46,959 nt of DNA. Origin: Caballeronia calidae. GTDB lineage: Bacteria > Pseudomonadota > Gammaproteobacteria > Burkholderiales > Burkholderiaceae. Location: positions 1-46,959 of the forward strand of contig NZ_FCOX02000055.1 of NCBI RefSeq assembly GCF_900044055.2, in the 5' to 3' direction. Positions 16,902-25,141 of the stretch are shown piece after piece. The position numbers and the translations under genes were made by a program. The notes beneath the pieces were generated by a model, which ran no database searches, had not been told where the DNA came from, and saw only the letters and a program-made list of their open reading frames with translations. Every line of letters starts with the position of its first letter. The first letter of the stretch is position 1.

Positions 16902-18350
16902 ATGCGTTCAACCAAAATCGTCGCCACGCTCGGCCCGGCCAGTTCGACCGAATCGATCATCGAGAATCTCGCCATTGCCGGGGCCGACGTCTTCCGGCTC
17001 AACTTCAGCCATGGCAGCCATGAAGACCATGCAAGACGGCATGCGCTGATTCGCAATGTGGAAGCGCGGCTCGGAAGGCCGATCGGGATTCTCATCGATC
17101 TGCAAGGGCCGAAACTCCGGGTCGGCAAGTTCGCCGAGCGCGCACCGGTGTTGCGCCGTGGACATCAGTTCGTCTTCGACCGGAACGAGGAGCCGGGTAA
17201 CGGTACGCGCGTCTACCTGCCTCATCCGGAAATCTTCGCTGCGGTATCGGCTGGCGACCGTTTGCTGGTGGACGACGGCAAGATGCAATTCCGCGTGGTC
17301 AGCGCGAACAGCGAGCAGATCGTCACGAACGTGGAAACGGATGGATGCATCTCGGACCGCAAAGGGGTGAGCGTGCCCGAAGCGCGCCTCAGCATCCCGG
17401 CGTTGTCCGAGAAAGACAAGGCGGACCTCGCCTTCGGGCTCTCGCTCGGCGTCGACTGGGTGGCGCTGTCGTTCGTGCAATGCGCCGAAGACGTCCTCGA
17501 AGCGCGCGCGCTCATCGGCGACCGGGCAGCGATCATCTCGAAGATCGAGAAGCCGCAAGCGCTCGACAACATCGAAGAGATTCTGGGCGCGTCCGATGGC
17601 TTGATGGTCGCGCGCGGGGACCTGGGCGTCGAGATGCCACCCGAAGACGTCCCGGCCGTGCAGAAGCGTCTGGTTCAACTGGCGCGGGGCACGGGCAAGC
17701 CGGTGATCGTCGCCACGCAGATGCTGGAATCGATGACGGTCGCGAGCACGCCGACGCGCGCGGAAGCGTCCGATGTGGCCACGGCCGTCTACGACGGCGT
17801 CGATGCCGTCATGCTGTCCGCCGAATCCGCTTCCGGGCAATACCCGCTCGAGGCGGTGCAGTTCATGTCGCGCATCATCAATAAGACGGAGGCCGACCCG
17901 CTGCATCGACGCGCACTGCAGGCCGGCAGTGCGGGCCCGCTCGCCGACGGCACCGACGCCATCGGTGTGGCGATACAGGCCATCTCGCACACCGTCCCGC
18001 TCGGCGTCGCCGTGACCTATACGACGTCGGGCAGCACGCCGTTGCGCGTGGCGCGCCTTCGACCCAGTGCGTCCATTCTGAGCCTCGGTCCTCGCATCGA
18101 GATCGCGCGACGCCTGTGCCTTGCGTGGGGCGTGATGGCGCGCACGAGCGAGGTGGCCGAGACCACTGAAGATATCGTCTCGTTCGCCATCTCGGCGTTT
18201 CAGGCCAACTGCCTTAGCGCGTCGGACAAGGCCATCGTCGTGGCGTCCGGCACACCGTTCGGCCTCGCCGGTTCCACGAACAATCTCCGCATCATTTTTC
18301 CGGCGGAGATCGAGCGGCTTTCGGCGCAACGGCATGCCATGACCGTTTGA
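16902..18350 (+). CDS. pyk: Pyruvate kinase (second in the window)
   Basis: The 482-residue enzyme makes pyruvate and ATP from phosphoenolpyruvate and ADP. It has RSTKIVATLGPASS at the N-terminus, FRLNFSHGSHEDH, LIDLQGPKLRVG, the catalytic lysine Lys214 in SKIEKP, MVARGDLGVEMP and the PTRAEASDVATAVYDG block. The frame runs open far upstream into glycerate kinase, but the ATG at 16902 matches the conserved start and follows AGGAACCC. Placement directly after glycerate kinase implies a dedicated lower step for glycerate use. It shares most motifs with the first pyruvate kinase but differs throughout in variable regions, so they are distinct paralogues of separate operons. Confidence 0.93.
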   Translation: MRSTKIVATLGPASSTESIIENLAIAGADVFRLNFSHGSHEDHARRHALIRNVEARLGRPIGILIDLQGPKLRVGKFAERAPVLRRGHQFVFDRNEEPGNGTRVYLPHPEIFAAVSAGDRLLVDDGKMQFRVVSANSEQIVTNVETDGCISDRKGVSVPEARLSIPALSEKDKADLAFGLSLGVDWVALSFVQCAEDVLEARALIGDRAAIISKIEKPQALDNIEEILGASDGLMVARGDLGVEMPPEDVPAVQKRLVQLARGTGKPVIVATQMLESMTVASTPTRAEASDVATAVYDGVDAVMLSAESASGQYPLEAVQFMSRIINKTEADPLHRRALQAGSAGPLADGTDAIGVAIQAISHTVPLGVAVTYTTSGSTPLRVARLRPSASILSLGPRIEIARRLCLAWGVMARTSEVAETTEDIVSFAISAFQANCLSASDKAIVVASGTPFGLAGSTNNLRIIFPAEIERLSAQRHAMTV

Positions 18351-18378
18351 GCCGCGTTCCGCTGCTATCCTCCCAGGG

Positions 18379-19551
18379 ATGAACGGACGAATCGACTCCA
18401 GACTGGCGGCACAGATTGTCGAACAGGCAACGAAGGTGTTGCCCTTCGACGTCAACGTCATGGACGCGAAAGGCTCGGTGGTCGCGAGCACGGACCCGTC
18501 GCGCGTGGGTTCGTTTCACCGGGGCGCGCAAATGGTTCTGGGCAGCGCCAGCGAAGTCGAAATCGATCACGATGCGGCAGCGCGAATCCCGAACACGCGT
18601 CCGGGCGTCAACCTGCCGCTGTTCGTCCGCGAAAGGCTCGTGGGCGTCATCGGGCTGACGGGGGCACCGGCGGACGTGCGTCAGTTCGGCAAGCTGCTCC
18701 AGAGCATGGCTCAACTCATACTTGAGCGTGACGAGTTGACGCTCGAACTGCAGCGCGAGGAACATCACAAGGAAGAGTTCGTTCGTCAAGCAATCCTCGG
18801 AAGTTCGCACCTCTCTTCAGTCGAAGTCGCCGCGTGGGCCGCGCGCGTCGGCATCGACCTCGAACTCACCCGAAGCGCGTTGATATGCCAGTTCGATCCC
18901 GGTCAGTTCAAACCGGACACGACATTGGCCGAACTCGACCGCATCCGCGACAGCATTTCCCGGGAGTGCCCGCACCTCATCGCCACACGCGTTTCGATGA
19001 CCGATCTGGCGATATTCGGGTCAGTCGTTGAGGACCCCTCCAGCCCGGGTCGAACCGAAGAAAACGCCCGAAGACTGCTGGCGGACGTGCGAATCAAAAT
19101 AGGCGGCGTCTGCAAGACCTCTTTCCGCCTTGCGCTTGGAATTGCGCTGCCCGCTTATGAGGGTCTGCGGCAATCGTGGACCTCGGCGGTCGAGACCTTG
19201 CGGATCGGCATGGCCCGCGCACGCTCGCCTGACGAGTATTATTTTTCCTATTACGACCATAGGCTGGCGGTCCTGCTCTGCGGCTTGACGGAGACCTGGC
19301 GGACCGCCGAATTTTCGCGTCCGCTTGAGTTGCTCCTTACCACGGAGCGCGACGGCCCGCTTCTGCTCCACACCCTGAAGGTCTGGTTTGAGCAGGGCGC
19401 CCAACCGAAGCTGACAGCCGAAGCACTCGGAATCCATCGAAACACGCTGGACTATCGCCTGAAGAAGATCAAGGAGGCCACGGGACTGGACTTGTCCCGG
19501 GTCGACGACTTCGTGATGGTGTATATCGCGCTTCAACGGATGGGTGAGTGA
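18379..19551 (+). CDS. cdaR: CdaR-type sugar diacid/glycerate regulator
   Basis: The 390-residue protein has the three-part layout of carbohydrate diacid regulators. The N-terminal diacid recognition domain covers about residues 1-135 and opens with RLAAQIVEQATKVLPFDVNVMDAKG. A middle GGDEF-like linker domain follows. The PucR-type helix-turn-helix is at about residues 340-375, with LTAEALGIHRNTLDYRLKKI. In E. coli CdaR (SdaR) activates garPLRK and gudPXD in response to glycerate or diacids. Here the gene follows pyruvate kinase by 28 bases and probably activates the operon it belongs to, through the TTGTGCA-type boxes before glycerate kinase. The family assignment is clear; the ligand and site are inference. 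Confidence 0.88.
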   Translation: MNGRIDSRLAAQIVEQATKVLPFDVNVMDAKGSVVASTDPSRVGSFHRGAQMVLGSASEVEIDHDAAARIPNTRPGVNLPLFVRERLVGVIGLTGAPADVRQFGKLLQSMAQLILERDELTLELQREEHHKEEFVRQAILGSSHLSSVEVAAWAARVGIDLELTRSALICQFDPGQFKPDTTLAELDRIRDSISRECPHLIATRVSMTDLAIFGSVVEDPSSPGRTEENARRLLADVRIKIGGVCKTSFRLALGIALPAYEGLRQSWTSAVETLRIGMARARSPDEYYFSYYDHRLAVLLCGLTETWRTAEFSRPLELLLTTERDGPLLLHTLKVWFEQGAQPKLTAEALGIHRNTLDYRLKKIKEATGLDLSRVDDFVMVYIALQRMGE

Positions 19552-20335
19552 GATCCGGCGGCGCATGCGGTTCGGGTAACGGGCATTCAACATCGCGCCG
19601 ATTCGTGGCGTCCGAAGCGTCAGTGCATGTGGTCACAAGTAGCAGATGGACCATGCCGTCTTCAGTTGTAGGTGGAGCAGATCGACCCGCGGAGGTTCGC
19701 CCAGTGCGTCGAGATGGCCCTACTCGATCAGGTTGCCCGCATGGTGGCGTGTCGATCCATTGACGAACCACCGCGACCGTCGGCGATGCCGGTCTGCATG
19801 ATCGCTCCGCATACAGTGGGTGCAGCAGCGATTCCGGACAACACCGGCCTATTTGAGCCAGGTGTCCATAATTCTTGCCGCAGCAGCGACTTGCCTTTCA
19901 CAATCTGCCGGCGCCACCATTAAGAAGCAATCCTAATTTCGCGTAAGCTAACGATTCCTTTTATGTAAAGTACCAAAACTCCGCCCGCCATTTTTCGCAG
20001 ATCGATGCGCTGCTGTCCTAGATCGGGATGAAACCGCTCTTCCGGAACGGCGCCGCCGAAGTTAGTGACGATCGTAGCAAGGATACGACTACTGCGCCTC
20101 TCGAGATCTGTTGATGCGGCGCACCTCATGTCAAGATGGCTGGCGCGACACACGTACGCTTCGACGCATCGTCGGCTGCGTCCCTCAGATCTCTAATGGG
20201 TGTCAAGACGCAGACGCCGCGAACACTAAACATGGATCGAGCCGTTCGCCGACAGGGACCACTGCCGGCGGGCCCGTGGGAAAGCTACTGATGCACGTGG
20301 CAAGGCGACTCCGCATCGTCACGACATAGCGCTGG
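19552..20335. other. Spacer of lower GC after cdaR, no convincing gene
   Basis: These 784 bases show no intact gene that I can support. Short frames exist, for example 19672-19923 on the plus strand and a GTG-started 77-codon frame at 19920-20153 on the minus strand, but neither has a good ribosome binding site or family resemblance. Composition shifts here from GC-rich to mixed, marking the left edge of the Hcp/effector island. An immunity gene for the neighbouring effector candidate would be expected near here, and none is evident. Confidence 0.45.
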
Positions 20336-21235
20336 TCAGATTATCTGCAGTTCGTTTCTTACCCATTGCAGAAATCTGTTTGCGTTCAGCCGTCGACGAA
20401 AGTGCAAATAGAGATCCCAACCTCTGGAATTCGGATCTCCGCCGCACTCCTGGATCATGGCACTTTTGATTTGCTGCAGTGTCTTCGGTGCCGCATTCCC
20501 CCCCGACAACCCAAAACCTAGATAGGTGTTCTGGAGCGCACCGCCGCCGCTTACGCAAATCACGTTCCAACCAGAAGCCGATCCGCCCGTCTTCTTTTTT
20601 TCTGCGAGTTCGCGAAATTGTAATGCGCTCTCGGTCGTGTGCGCCACAAAGGTCCAATCGCCGGCGTTGCAATCGGATTCGCTAATCTTGATGCGTTGTT
20701 GATCGATGAATGCGTCTTCCACGCCCCCCCCAGTAGCGATTCTCAGATTTGCGAACACAATGTCGAAGACGTCTTCACCCACCAGATCGCACAGTGAGTT
20801 GAAGAAGACAGCTTTTATCATGCATTCGCATTCACAGACAGTCAGTTGTCCGTTAATGAAGGCCCGAATAGCCACCGATGGCCGCTCGTTCGCCATAAGC
20901 GCAAAGTCTTTCGACGTCGCCAAAAATCCGTCAGTTTTTCCGTTGTTGGCAAGCTTTATCCTCGCTTTGAAGTCCATGCCACCGAGGCCCAGCTCTTGAA
21001 GTTTCCCTGCGTTCTTCTCGAGTATTATCTTTTGCAGGTCCATCGAGTAGAAACAATTCTTGCCATAGTTCTGCTCTGCCTGCCTGAACCACTCGATAAC
21101 CCTATGAGGTAGTTGGATCAAGTTACTTCCTATAGCCGACATACGGGCATCGTGACAGCTTCGACATTCTCCTAATTTGTTTACAGGAGCCTGATCATTC
21201 GATTGATTTTGGCAAGTTTTATTCGAGCAAGCCAT
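20336..21235 (-). CDS. Tgl-like transglutaminase-fold protein, T6SS effector candidate
   Basis: The 299-residue product resembles Tgl, the Bacillus spore-coat protein-glutamine gamma-glutamyltransferase, in its ordered motifs. INGQLTVCECECM (residues 127-139) matches the Tgl segment holding the Glu-Cys pair, so Cys136 is the likely nucleophile. LVGEDVFDIVFANL, AGDWTFV at 191-197, GWNVICVSGG and a closing TYLGFG follow in Tgl order. This is by eye, not by search. The N-terminus is Cys-rich (positions 3, 8, 24, 27). The ATG at 21235 follows GGAGAAG at proper spacing; the frame is open for 43 more codons without a better start. No signal peptide is present. It lies 138 bases downstream of hcp on the same strand, and lower GC suggests transfer. 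An Hcp-carried effector is the simplest reading. Confidence 0.55.
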   Translation of the reverse strand: MACSNKTCQNQSNDQAPVNKLGECRSCHDARMSAIGSNLIQLPHRVIEWFRQAEQNYGKNCFYSMDLQKIILEKNAGKLQELGLGGMDFKARIKLANNGKTDGFLATSKDFALMANERPSVAIRAFINGQLTVCECECMIKAVFFNSLCDLVGEDVFDIVFANLRIATGGGVEDAFIDQQRIKISESDCNAGDWTFVAHTTESALQFRELAEKKKTGGSASGWNVICVSGGGALQNTYLGFGLSGGNAAPKTLQQIKSAMIQECGGDPNSRGWDLYLHFRRRLNANRFLQWVRNELQII

Positions 21236-21373
21236 GGTGATACTTCTCCAGAGAACTGAAATATGCCTGCGGTCGTAGAATGCCGGCGCGCTAGCTGCGC
21301 CGTCCTCTTGTTTCCTCGAGGACAAGCGTTTTTTGGTAGTCAGCCGGCACATTCGTGAGAGCAACGTTGCGCT

Positions 21374-21868
21374 TCAACTAGACGCTGTTGCCGTGTTCTT
21401 CGGGATGTTCCACATGCCCGCAACCACACCGCCCTTTTTTGCGCCGTTGTTGTCCTGCGGCTGATATTCCATTTTGAATTGGGCGAAGTTTAGTGTGACG
21501 TTCTCGGAGACCTGTTCTCCACCACCGAAGCCCAAGGACAGGCCACTGATGAGTACCTCCTTCAGCGTTATCTTCAGGTATTCGACCGGCTCGTTTCCGC
21601 CCGCCTTTCGCAGCGTCAGCACGGCCTCCGGCATGTGCACGCCCTGACAGCACGACTGAGCGATAGTTGGCGAACTCTTGTCGACGTGTTTGGTGATCCT
21701 GAGATCCTGAACTGACGCTCTTCCGGTGCCGCCGCCCGTGCCACTGTGTGTTGTGCCTGTCTGTGAGCAGCCCCACGACCAATTGAGCACTTCGATTTCT
21801 TCGGTGTGTCCTACCGCCAGTGATTCACCCTTGATGTTGCCCAACTTGAGGAACATATCCACGGCCAT
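21374..21868 (-). CDS. hcp: T6SS tube protein Hcp
   Basis: Hcp forms stacked hexameric rings, the inner tube expelled by the T6SS, and can carry small effectors in its lumen. The product, 164 residues from MAVDMFLKLGNIKGES, has the standard features: EIEVLNWSWG, SQTGTTHSGTGGG, VQDLRITKHVDKSSP, EAVLTLRKAGG, EYLKITLKEVLI and ENVTLNFAQFKMEYQPQ. I chose the ATG at 21868 because GGAG lies at good distance. An ATG four codons upstream (21880) is also plausible, and the frame extends to 21949. The gene is about 3.3 kb away from the rest of the T6SS locus and is followed by the Tgl-like gene, which suggests an orphan hcp-effector pair rather than the main structural hcp. Confidence 0.93.
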   Translation of the reverse strand: MAVDMFLKLGNIKGESLAVGHTEEIEVLNWSWGCSQTGTTHSGTGGGTGRASVQDLRITKHVDKSSPTIAQSCCQGVHMPEAVLTLRKAGGNEPVEYLKITLKEVLISGLSLGFGGGEQVSENVTLNFAQFKMEYQPQDNNGAKKGGVVAGMWNIPKNTATASS

Positions 21869-23309
21869 ATCAGTCTCCATTAAAACGCCCCTTCCGGGGC
21901 CGAAATTCGCGTAGCTAAGTGGCGAATTTTCATTTCTAGGCTTTGCCATAATTTACCTTCGTTCGCATTCCTTGTGGTATGGCTCGCTTCGAAAATTTGA
22001 CGCGGCCGCCCATCACCGCCCATTTATTCTCCGAGCTCCGGTGAACGCAGCAGCCGCCTGCAACTATCAGCGCTGGTAAAGCTGCGTCCGCTTTTCGCTA
22101 GGTGAACTGGCTCTCATTCGTTCAGTCCGCTTCGCGAGATCAATGACCCGAAAACAGCCGAGCTCGCATGTTTATTCCAGAAAAAAGCCGAAGAAATTCG
22201 AACCGATTCACCGCTCAAGTGGCTTTTCACAGTAACTAGGTAACTGGTGCCGGTCGCAGTCCTCAGCGCCGACAGGTGCGAGACAGTCCACAGCCAGGCT
22301 TAAGAACCCGCATTGACATCAGGCGCCGCGAGTGGGAGTTCGGCGATGATGTCTCGGTCTTTTTCTCCATGCGTGGCACGGAAACTCTCTCTTTTAGACG
22401 CGCTGGCGGATCGTCAACATGGACGGGATTTACCCATGATCTGACTGGGGTCGCGCCGGTTTCGGCGGCCGATCCTGTGACCGGCAAAGCCGCACTGTCT
22501 GGATCGCCAACGGTGCCGCCAAGGGTCTGATGGCAGAGGCGTGGCGCTGATATAAGGTGACGACAGCATCGCTGCGTCCTCGACGCCGCAGCGGCTGTGG
22601 GGAGCCTTTACGATAGTTCGTCGGCGTTCAGCCGACGAAACGCTCGCTCCTCAGCGGGCCACACCCGTCAGAGCGCCGACGGTCGAGCGGCCGTTGGCTC
22701 AGTCGTGCGCCTACGCTGGACTGTGCTCTCGGGGGAAGCCACGAACGGGACAAAACGCAAGGTGTGAGGCGCCCCCACCCATCCGTTCGGGGGGCGAACC
22801 AGCACTGGGCAAACACTAGCGAGGATGTACGAATAGAGGCCTTCGCTGTGCATTCTGTAGCGATTAGCCGCCCTGCGCGGGCTGGTCTACGTATTTGGCT
22901 GAGGACTGCCCGTCTTTGCGCTCGCAAGCTGAATGGCTGTTTGTTGACCTGAAGAGACATTTGGATGTCTAGGAGACGGTGCTCGCGAAAGGCTGATAGT
23001 GTGGCCCGACAAGCGCCGATCACCCGCCATCTTCTGCCGACGCATAACAGCCGGGGCCGACCTGCCCCGGTCGTCCTGTAGTGGCGCGCGGAGGTCCGTC
23101 TGCCTCCTTCGTGCCAAATCCGTCTCTCCCACCCGAACTGCGAGGACACTCAAGCAACCCTTTTATTCCCCCTCCTCGCTCAAATAAATTGCCGCTCTTG
23201 CGCGGAACAAAGAGCCACACCCTGCTGTTTTGCTTTCGACGGTCGCAGCACACCGCAGCGACCTCGAACGGCGCGATTCGTCCAGCGAACCGGCCACGCA
23301 GGAGGAATC
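21869..23309. other. Long apparently non-coding stretch upstream of hcp
   Basis: About 1.44 kb holds no gene I can support. Frames of 60-170 codons occur on both strands but lack ribosome binding sites and family features and overlap one another. The left part should hold the hcp promoter, though I cannot point to one. The segment 22590-23110 contains a perfect hairpin and looks like a compact unit of its own, possibly a repeated intergenic element or the remains of a mobile element. Confidence 0.45.
22617..22639. repeat. Perfect inverted repeat in non-coding DNA
   Basis: TTCGTCGGC and GCCGACGAA form a 9-base stem around the 5-base loop GTTCA. No T-run follows on either side, so a terminator is unlikely. 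It may be a REP-like unit or the end of a former mobile element. Confidence 0.4.
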
Positions 23310-23444
23310 ATGCACCGCGCAATTTACGTCCTCGACCAGAGCTTCTTCAGCTTCGGCTGCTTCTATCGCGTGGACCTGCGCAGCCGCAGCGGCCGCCTGA
23401 TAGAGACGCACTACGTGAAACTCAGCGACATCGCGTGGTGCTAG
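23310..23444 (+). CDS. Small ORF, 44 codons, strong ribosome binding site
   Basis: I do not recognise this product. It begins at an ATG preceded by AGGAGGAATC, the best ribosome binding site in this part of the window, and ends at TAG 23442-23444. The peptide is aromatic and basic, with an FFSFGCFYRVDLRSRSG core and a THYVKLSDIAWC end, and has no obvious membrane segment. The next gene starts 50 bases later on the same strand with its own GAGGA, so the two look like an operon. It may be a genuine small protein, or the N-terminal piece of a longer gene cut by the TAG, although I see no continuation in other frames. Confidence 0.45.
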   Translation: MHRAIYVLDQSFFSFGCFYRVDLRSRSGRLIETHYVKLSDIAWC

Positions 23445-23494
23445 GACCTGTGCGGCGCAGCCCTTCGATCAAATCCGGCCCGAGGAACCTATCC

Positions 23495-24451
23495 ATGACC
23501 TACGCTTATGCCCGCTTGCCGGACGTCGTGCCCTACGATGAATGGCTAAGAGGAACTTTCGCGCTGCGTCAGGTGCGCAGCTCGGCGCTGAAGAACCTGG
23601 ATGATCAGATCCAGCTATACCACCGCGATCGCACCGTCCATCAATTCCATCTTCTGGTGAGCGCGTTCGAGTTCTGGCGAGAGTCGGCCGGCACCGGAGA
23701 TGACTGGAAGAAAGTTTCGCGCAACGGCCTGAACCACTTCACGCTGCTCGATCAGCAGCTGCGCGGCAACGGCGACACCGACGCTGCAGCCGGCGCGCAG
23801 GACTTCATGACGCCTGCGCTCATCAACTCGCGGCTCGGCGTGCTGTATCTCTTCGGCAACCTGGACATCGAGGACGACACGTTCCAGGTGCTGCTCGAAG
23901 GCGCGTTCGATATCACCAACGCCGGTCTCGGCCTCGCACCCGATGGCGACGACGCGGCGTCGATCGCTAGCGACGTGATCGACAACAGTCTCGTACAGAA
24001 GTCGGCGTCGCTCGCGCTCGAACAGGTGCAGCAAAAAATCAGAAAGCGCAAGAACCCCACGCTCACGAGTTCCGCACAGCTCATGACGTCCGACATCACG
24101 CTGCCTGCATTGAGCAGCGCGGCGCGGCGTCTCTATGAAATCATTCGCGACAAGGTCGGCGAAGGCGCGAAAAAGCTCTGGGACATGATCCGCGAAAAGG
24201 TCGCCGATATCCGCAACGATCCGGCGTGCTTCGCGCTCGACACGATACCCGGCCTCTTGCGCAAGCTCGTCGACTTCCTGTGCGGCAAGCTGCTCGCGAC
24301 CCTTGCGCCGCTCATCGGTGCGGGCCTGGATCTCGCGAAGGGCATCGCCAATACCGTCGACAGCAGCATCACCAAGTATCGCGAGTGGGTGCAGGGCCGC
24401 GACGTCCAGTTCGGCACCGGACACCCCGGCATCATCGTCGAGGCGATCTGA
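23495..24451 (+). CDS. Unknown protein, 5' part of a decayed gene next to the T6SS locus
   Basis: I do not recognise the family. The 318-residue reading frame starts at an ATG with GAGGA eight bases upstream. The N-terminal 100 residues are helical and include LDDQIQLYHRDRTVHQFHLLVSAFEFW and a DDWKKVSRNGLNHFTLLDQQL block. The C-terminal part has charged amphipathic helices (ARRLYEIIRDKVGEGAKKLWDMI) and a moderately hydrophobic stretch, LLATLAPLIGAGLDLAKGI. There is no signal peptide. The frame ends at TGA 24449-24451, but the same frame continues in sensible coding sequence beyond it, so this is probably the front of a longer protein of about 500 residues. Its position between hcp/effector and the T6SS control genes suggests a T6SS-linked accessory or effector, which is inference only. 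Confidence 0.6.
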   Translation: MTYAYARLPDVVPYDEWLRGTFALRQVRSSALKNLDDQIQLYHRDRTVHQFHLLVSAFEFWRESAGTGDDWKKVSRNGLNHFTLLDQQLRGNGDTDAAAGAQDFMTPALINSRLGVLYLFGNLDIEDDTFQVLLEGAFDITNAGLGLAPDGDDAASIASDVIDNSLVQKSASLALEQVQQKIRKRKNPTLTSSAQLMTSDITLPALSSAARRLYEIIRDKVGEGAKKLWDMIREKVADIRNDPACFALDTIPGLLRKLVDFLCGKLLATLAPLIGAGLDLAKGIANTVDSSITKYREWVQGRDVQFGTGHPGIIVEAI

Positions 24452-24999
24452 CGCGCGATGAAGCTCTCCATCGGCGCGTGCGTCTACGACATTTTCAAGG
24501 GCGGGACGAGCCTCTGCCTGCAGCTCGCGAGCCAGGGCGTATCGACGATCGTGGATGCCGTCGTCTCCATCATGGAAACGCTCGCGGAGGTCATCTAGAA
24601 GATCGTTGAAATCAAACGCATCAAGCGATTCTGCCAGCAGGCGAAGGCGCACTGGGACGCGCGTATGCAGCGCGATGCGCTGCATACGCGGCCGATCGCC
24701 TACAACAGCTGGTTCAAGCGTTACGCCGTGCCGATACCCGCGCTCTCGGTGCTCACGCTCAATTCGGGCATCTGCGGCGACAAGATGCATTTCCTCGCGA
24801 TGTTCAAGGACAACGAAACCATCGTCACGCAAACGGATTCACGGCCGGCTGCAAGTACATCGATGACCTCAAGGTCTGGGGATCGGGCTATCTGAGCGAT
24901 GCGGGCTTCGCATTCAAATCCGACGATGCGACGATCAAAGGGCTGCTTGCGCTCGCTGTCAGCCACACGGAAGTGCAGACCTGGGATCTGAAGCTGCAT
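24452..24999 (+). pseudogene. 3' remainder of the decayed gene, with a second stop and a frameshift
   Basis: After the TGA at 24449 the same frame reads on for 48 codons (MKLSIGACVYDIFKGGTS and following) to an in-frame TAG at 24596-24598. It then continues through KIVEIKRIKRFCQQAKAHWD and SVLTLNSGICGDKMHFLAMF to about 24835. There the coding pattern moves to another frame, which carries FTAGCKYIDDLKVWGSGYLSD and AFKSDDATIKGLLALAVSHTEVQTW until about 24990. A terminator begins at 25005, right where such a gene should stop. Two stops plus one shift make decay more likely than a single sequencing error. The original end of the gene is not certain. Confidence 0.6.
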
Positions 25000-25004
25000 A
25001 TCCG

Positions 25005-25036
25005 GCGCCTTCGTATTCGCGAAGGCGCTCTTTTTT
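25005..25036 (+). terminator. Rho-independent terminator
   Basis: GCGCCTTCG and CGAAGGCGC form a perfect 9-base stem with a 6-base loop, followed by TCTTTTTT. It lies at the end of the decayed gene and separates it from the FecR operon, which must therefore have its own promoter within 25037-25141. Confidence 0.85.
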
Positions 25037-25141
25037 ACGTGCGATTTCTTGCATCGGTCTTGCGAAAAATTTCTTTGGAATAGAAGCCGGCGCCCGGCTG
25101 TTTTCGTCGCAATCCCTTCACGTTCCGAGGCATCGACCGCG

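Noticed and set aside
16908..18491. A 527-codon minus-strand frame across the second pyruvate kinase
   Set aside because: Antisense shadow of an unmistakable pyruvate kinase; composition is His/Arg-rich and has no family features.
19672..19923. An 83-codon plus-strand frame after cdaR
   Set aside because: The first 25 residues look protein-like, but there is no ribosome binding site, family match or operon context.
22628..23149. A 173-codon minus-strand frame in the spacer upstream of the small ORF
   Set aside because: No ribosome binding site, Arg/Ser-rich low-information sequence, overlapping frames on the other strand, and a hairpin inside it. More likely non-coding.
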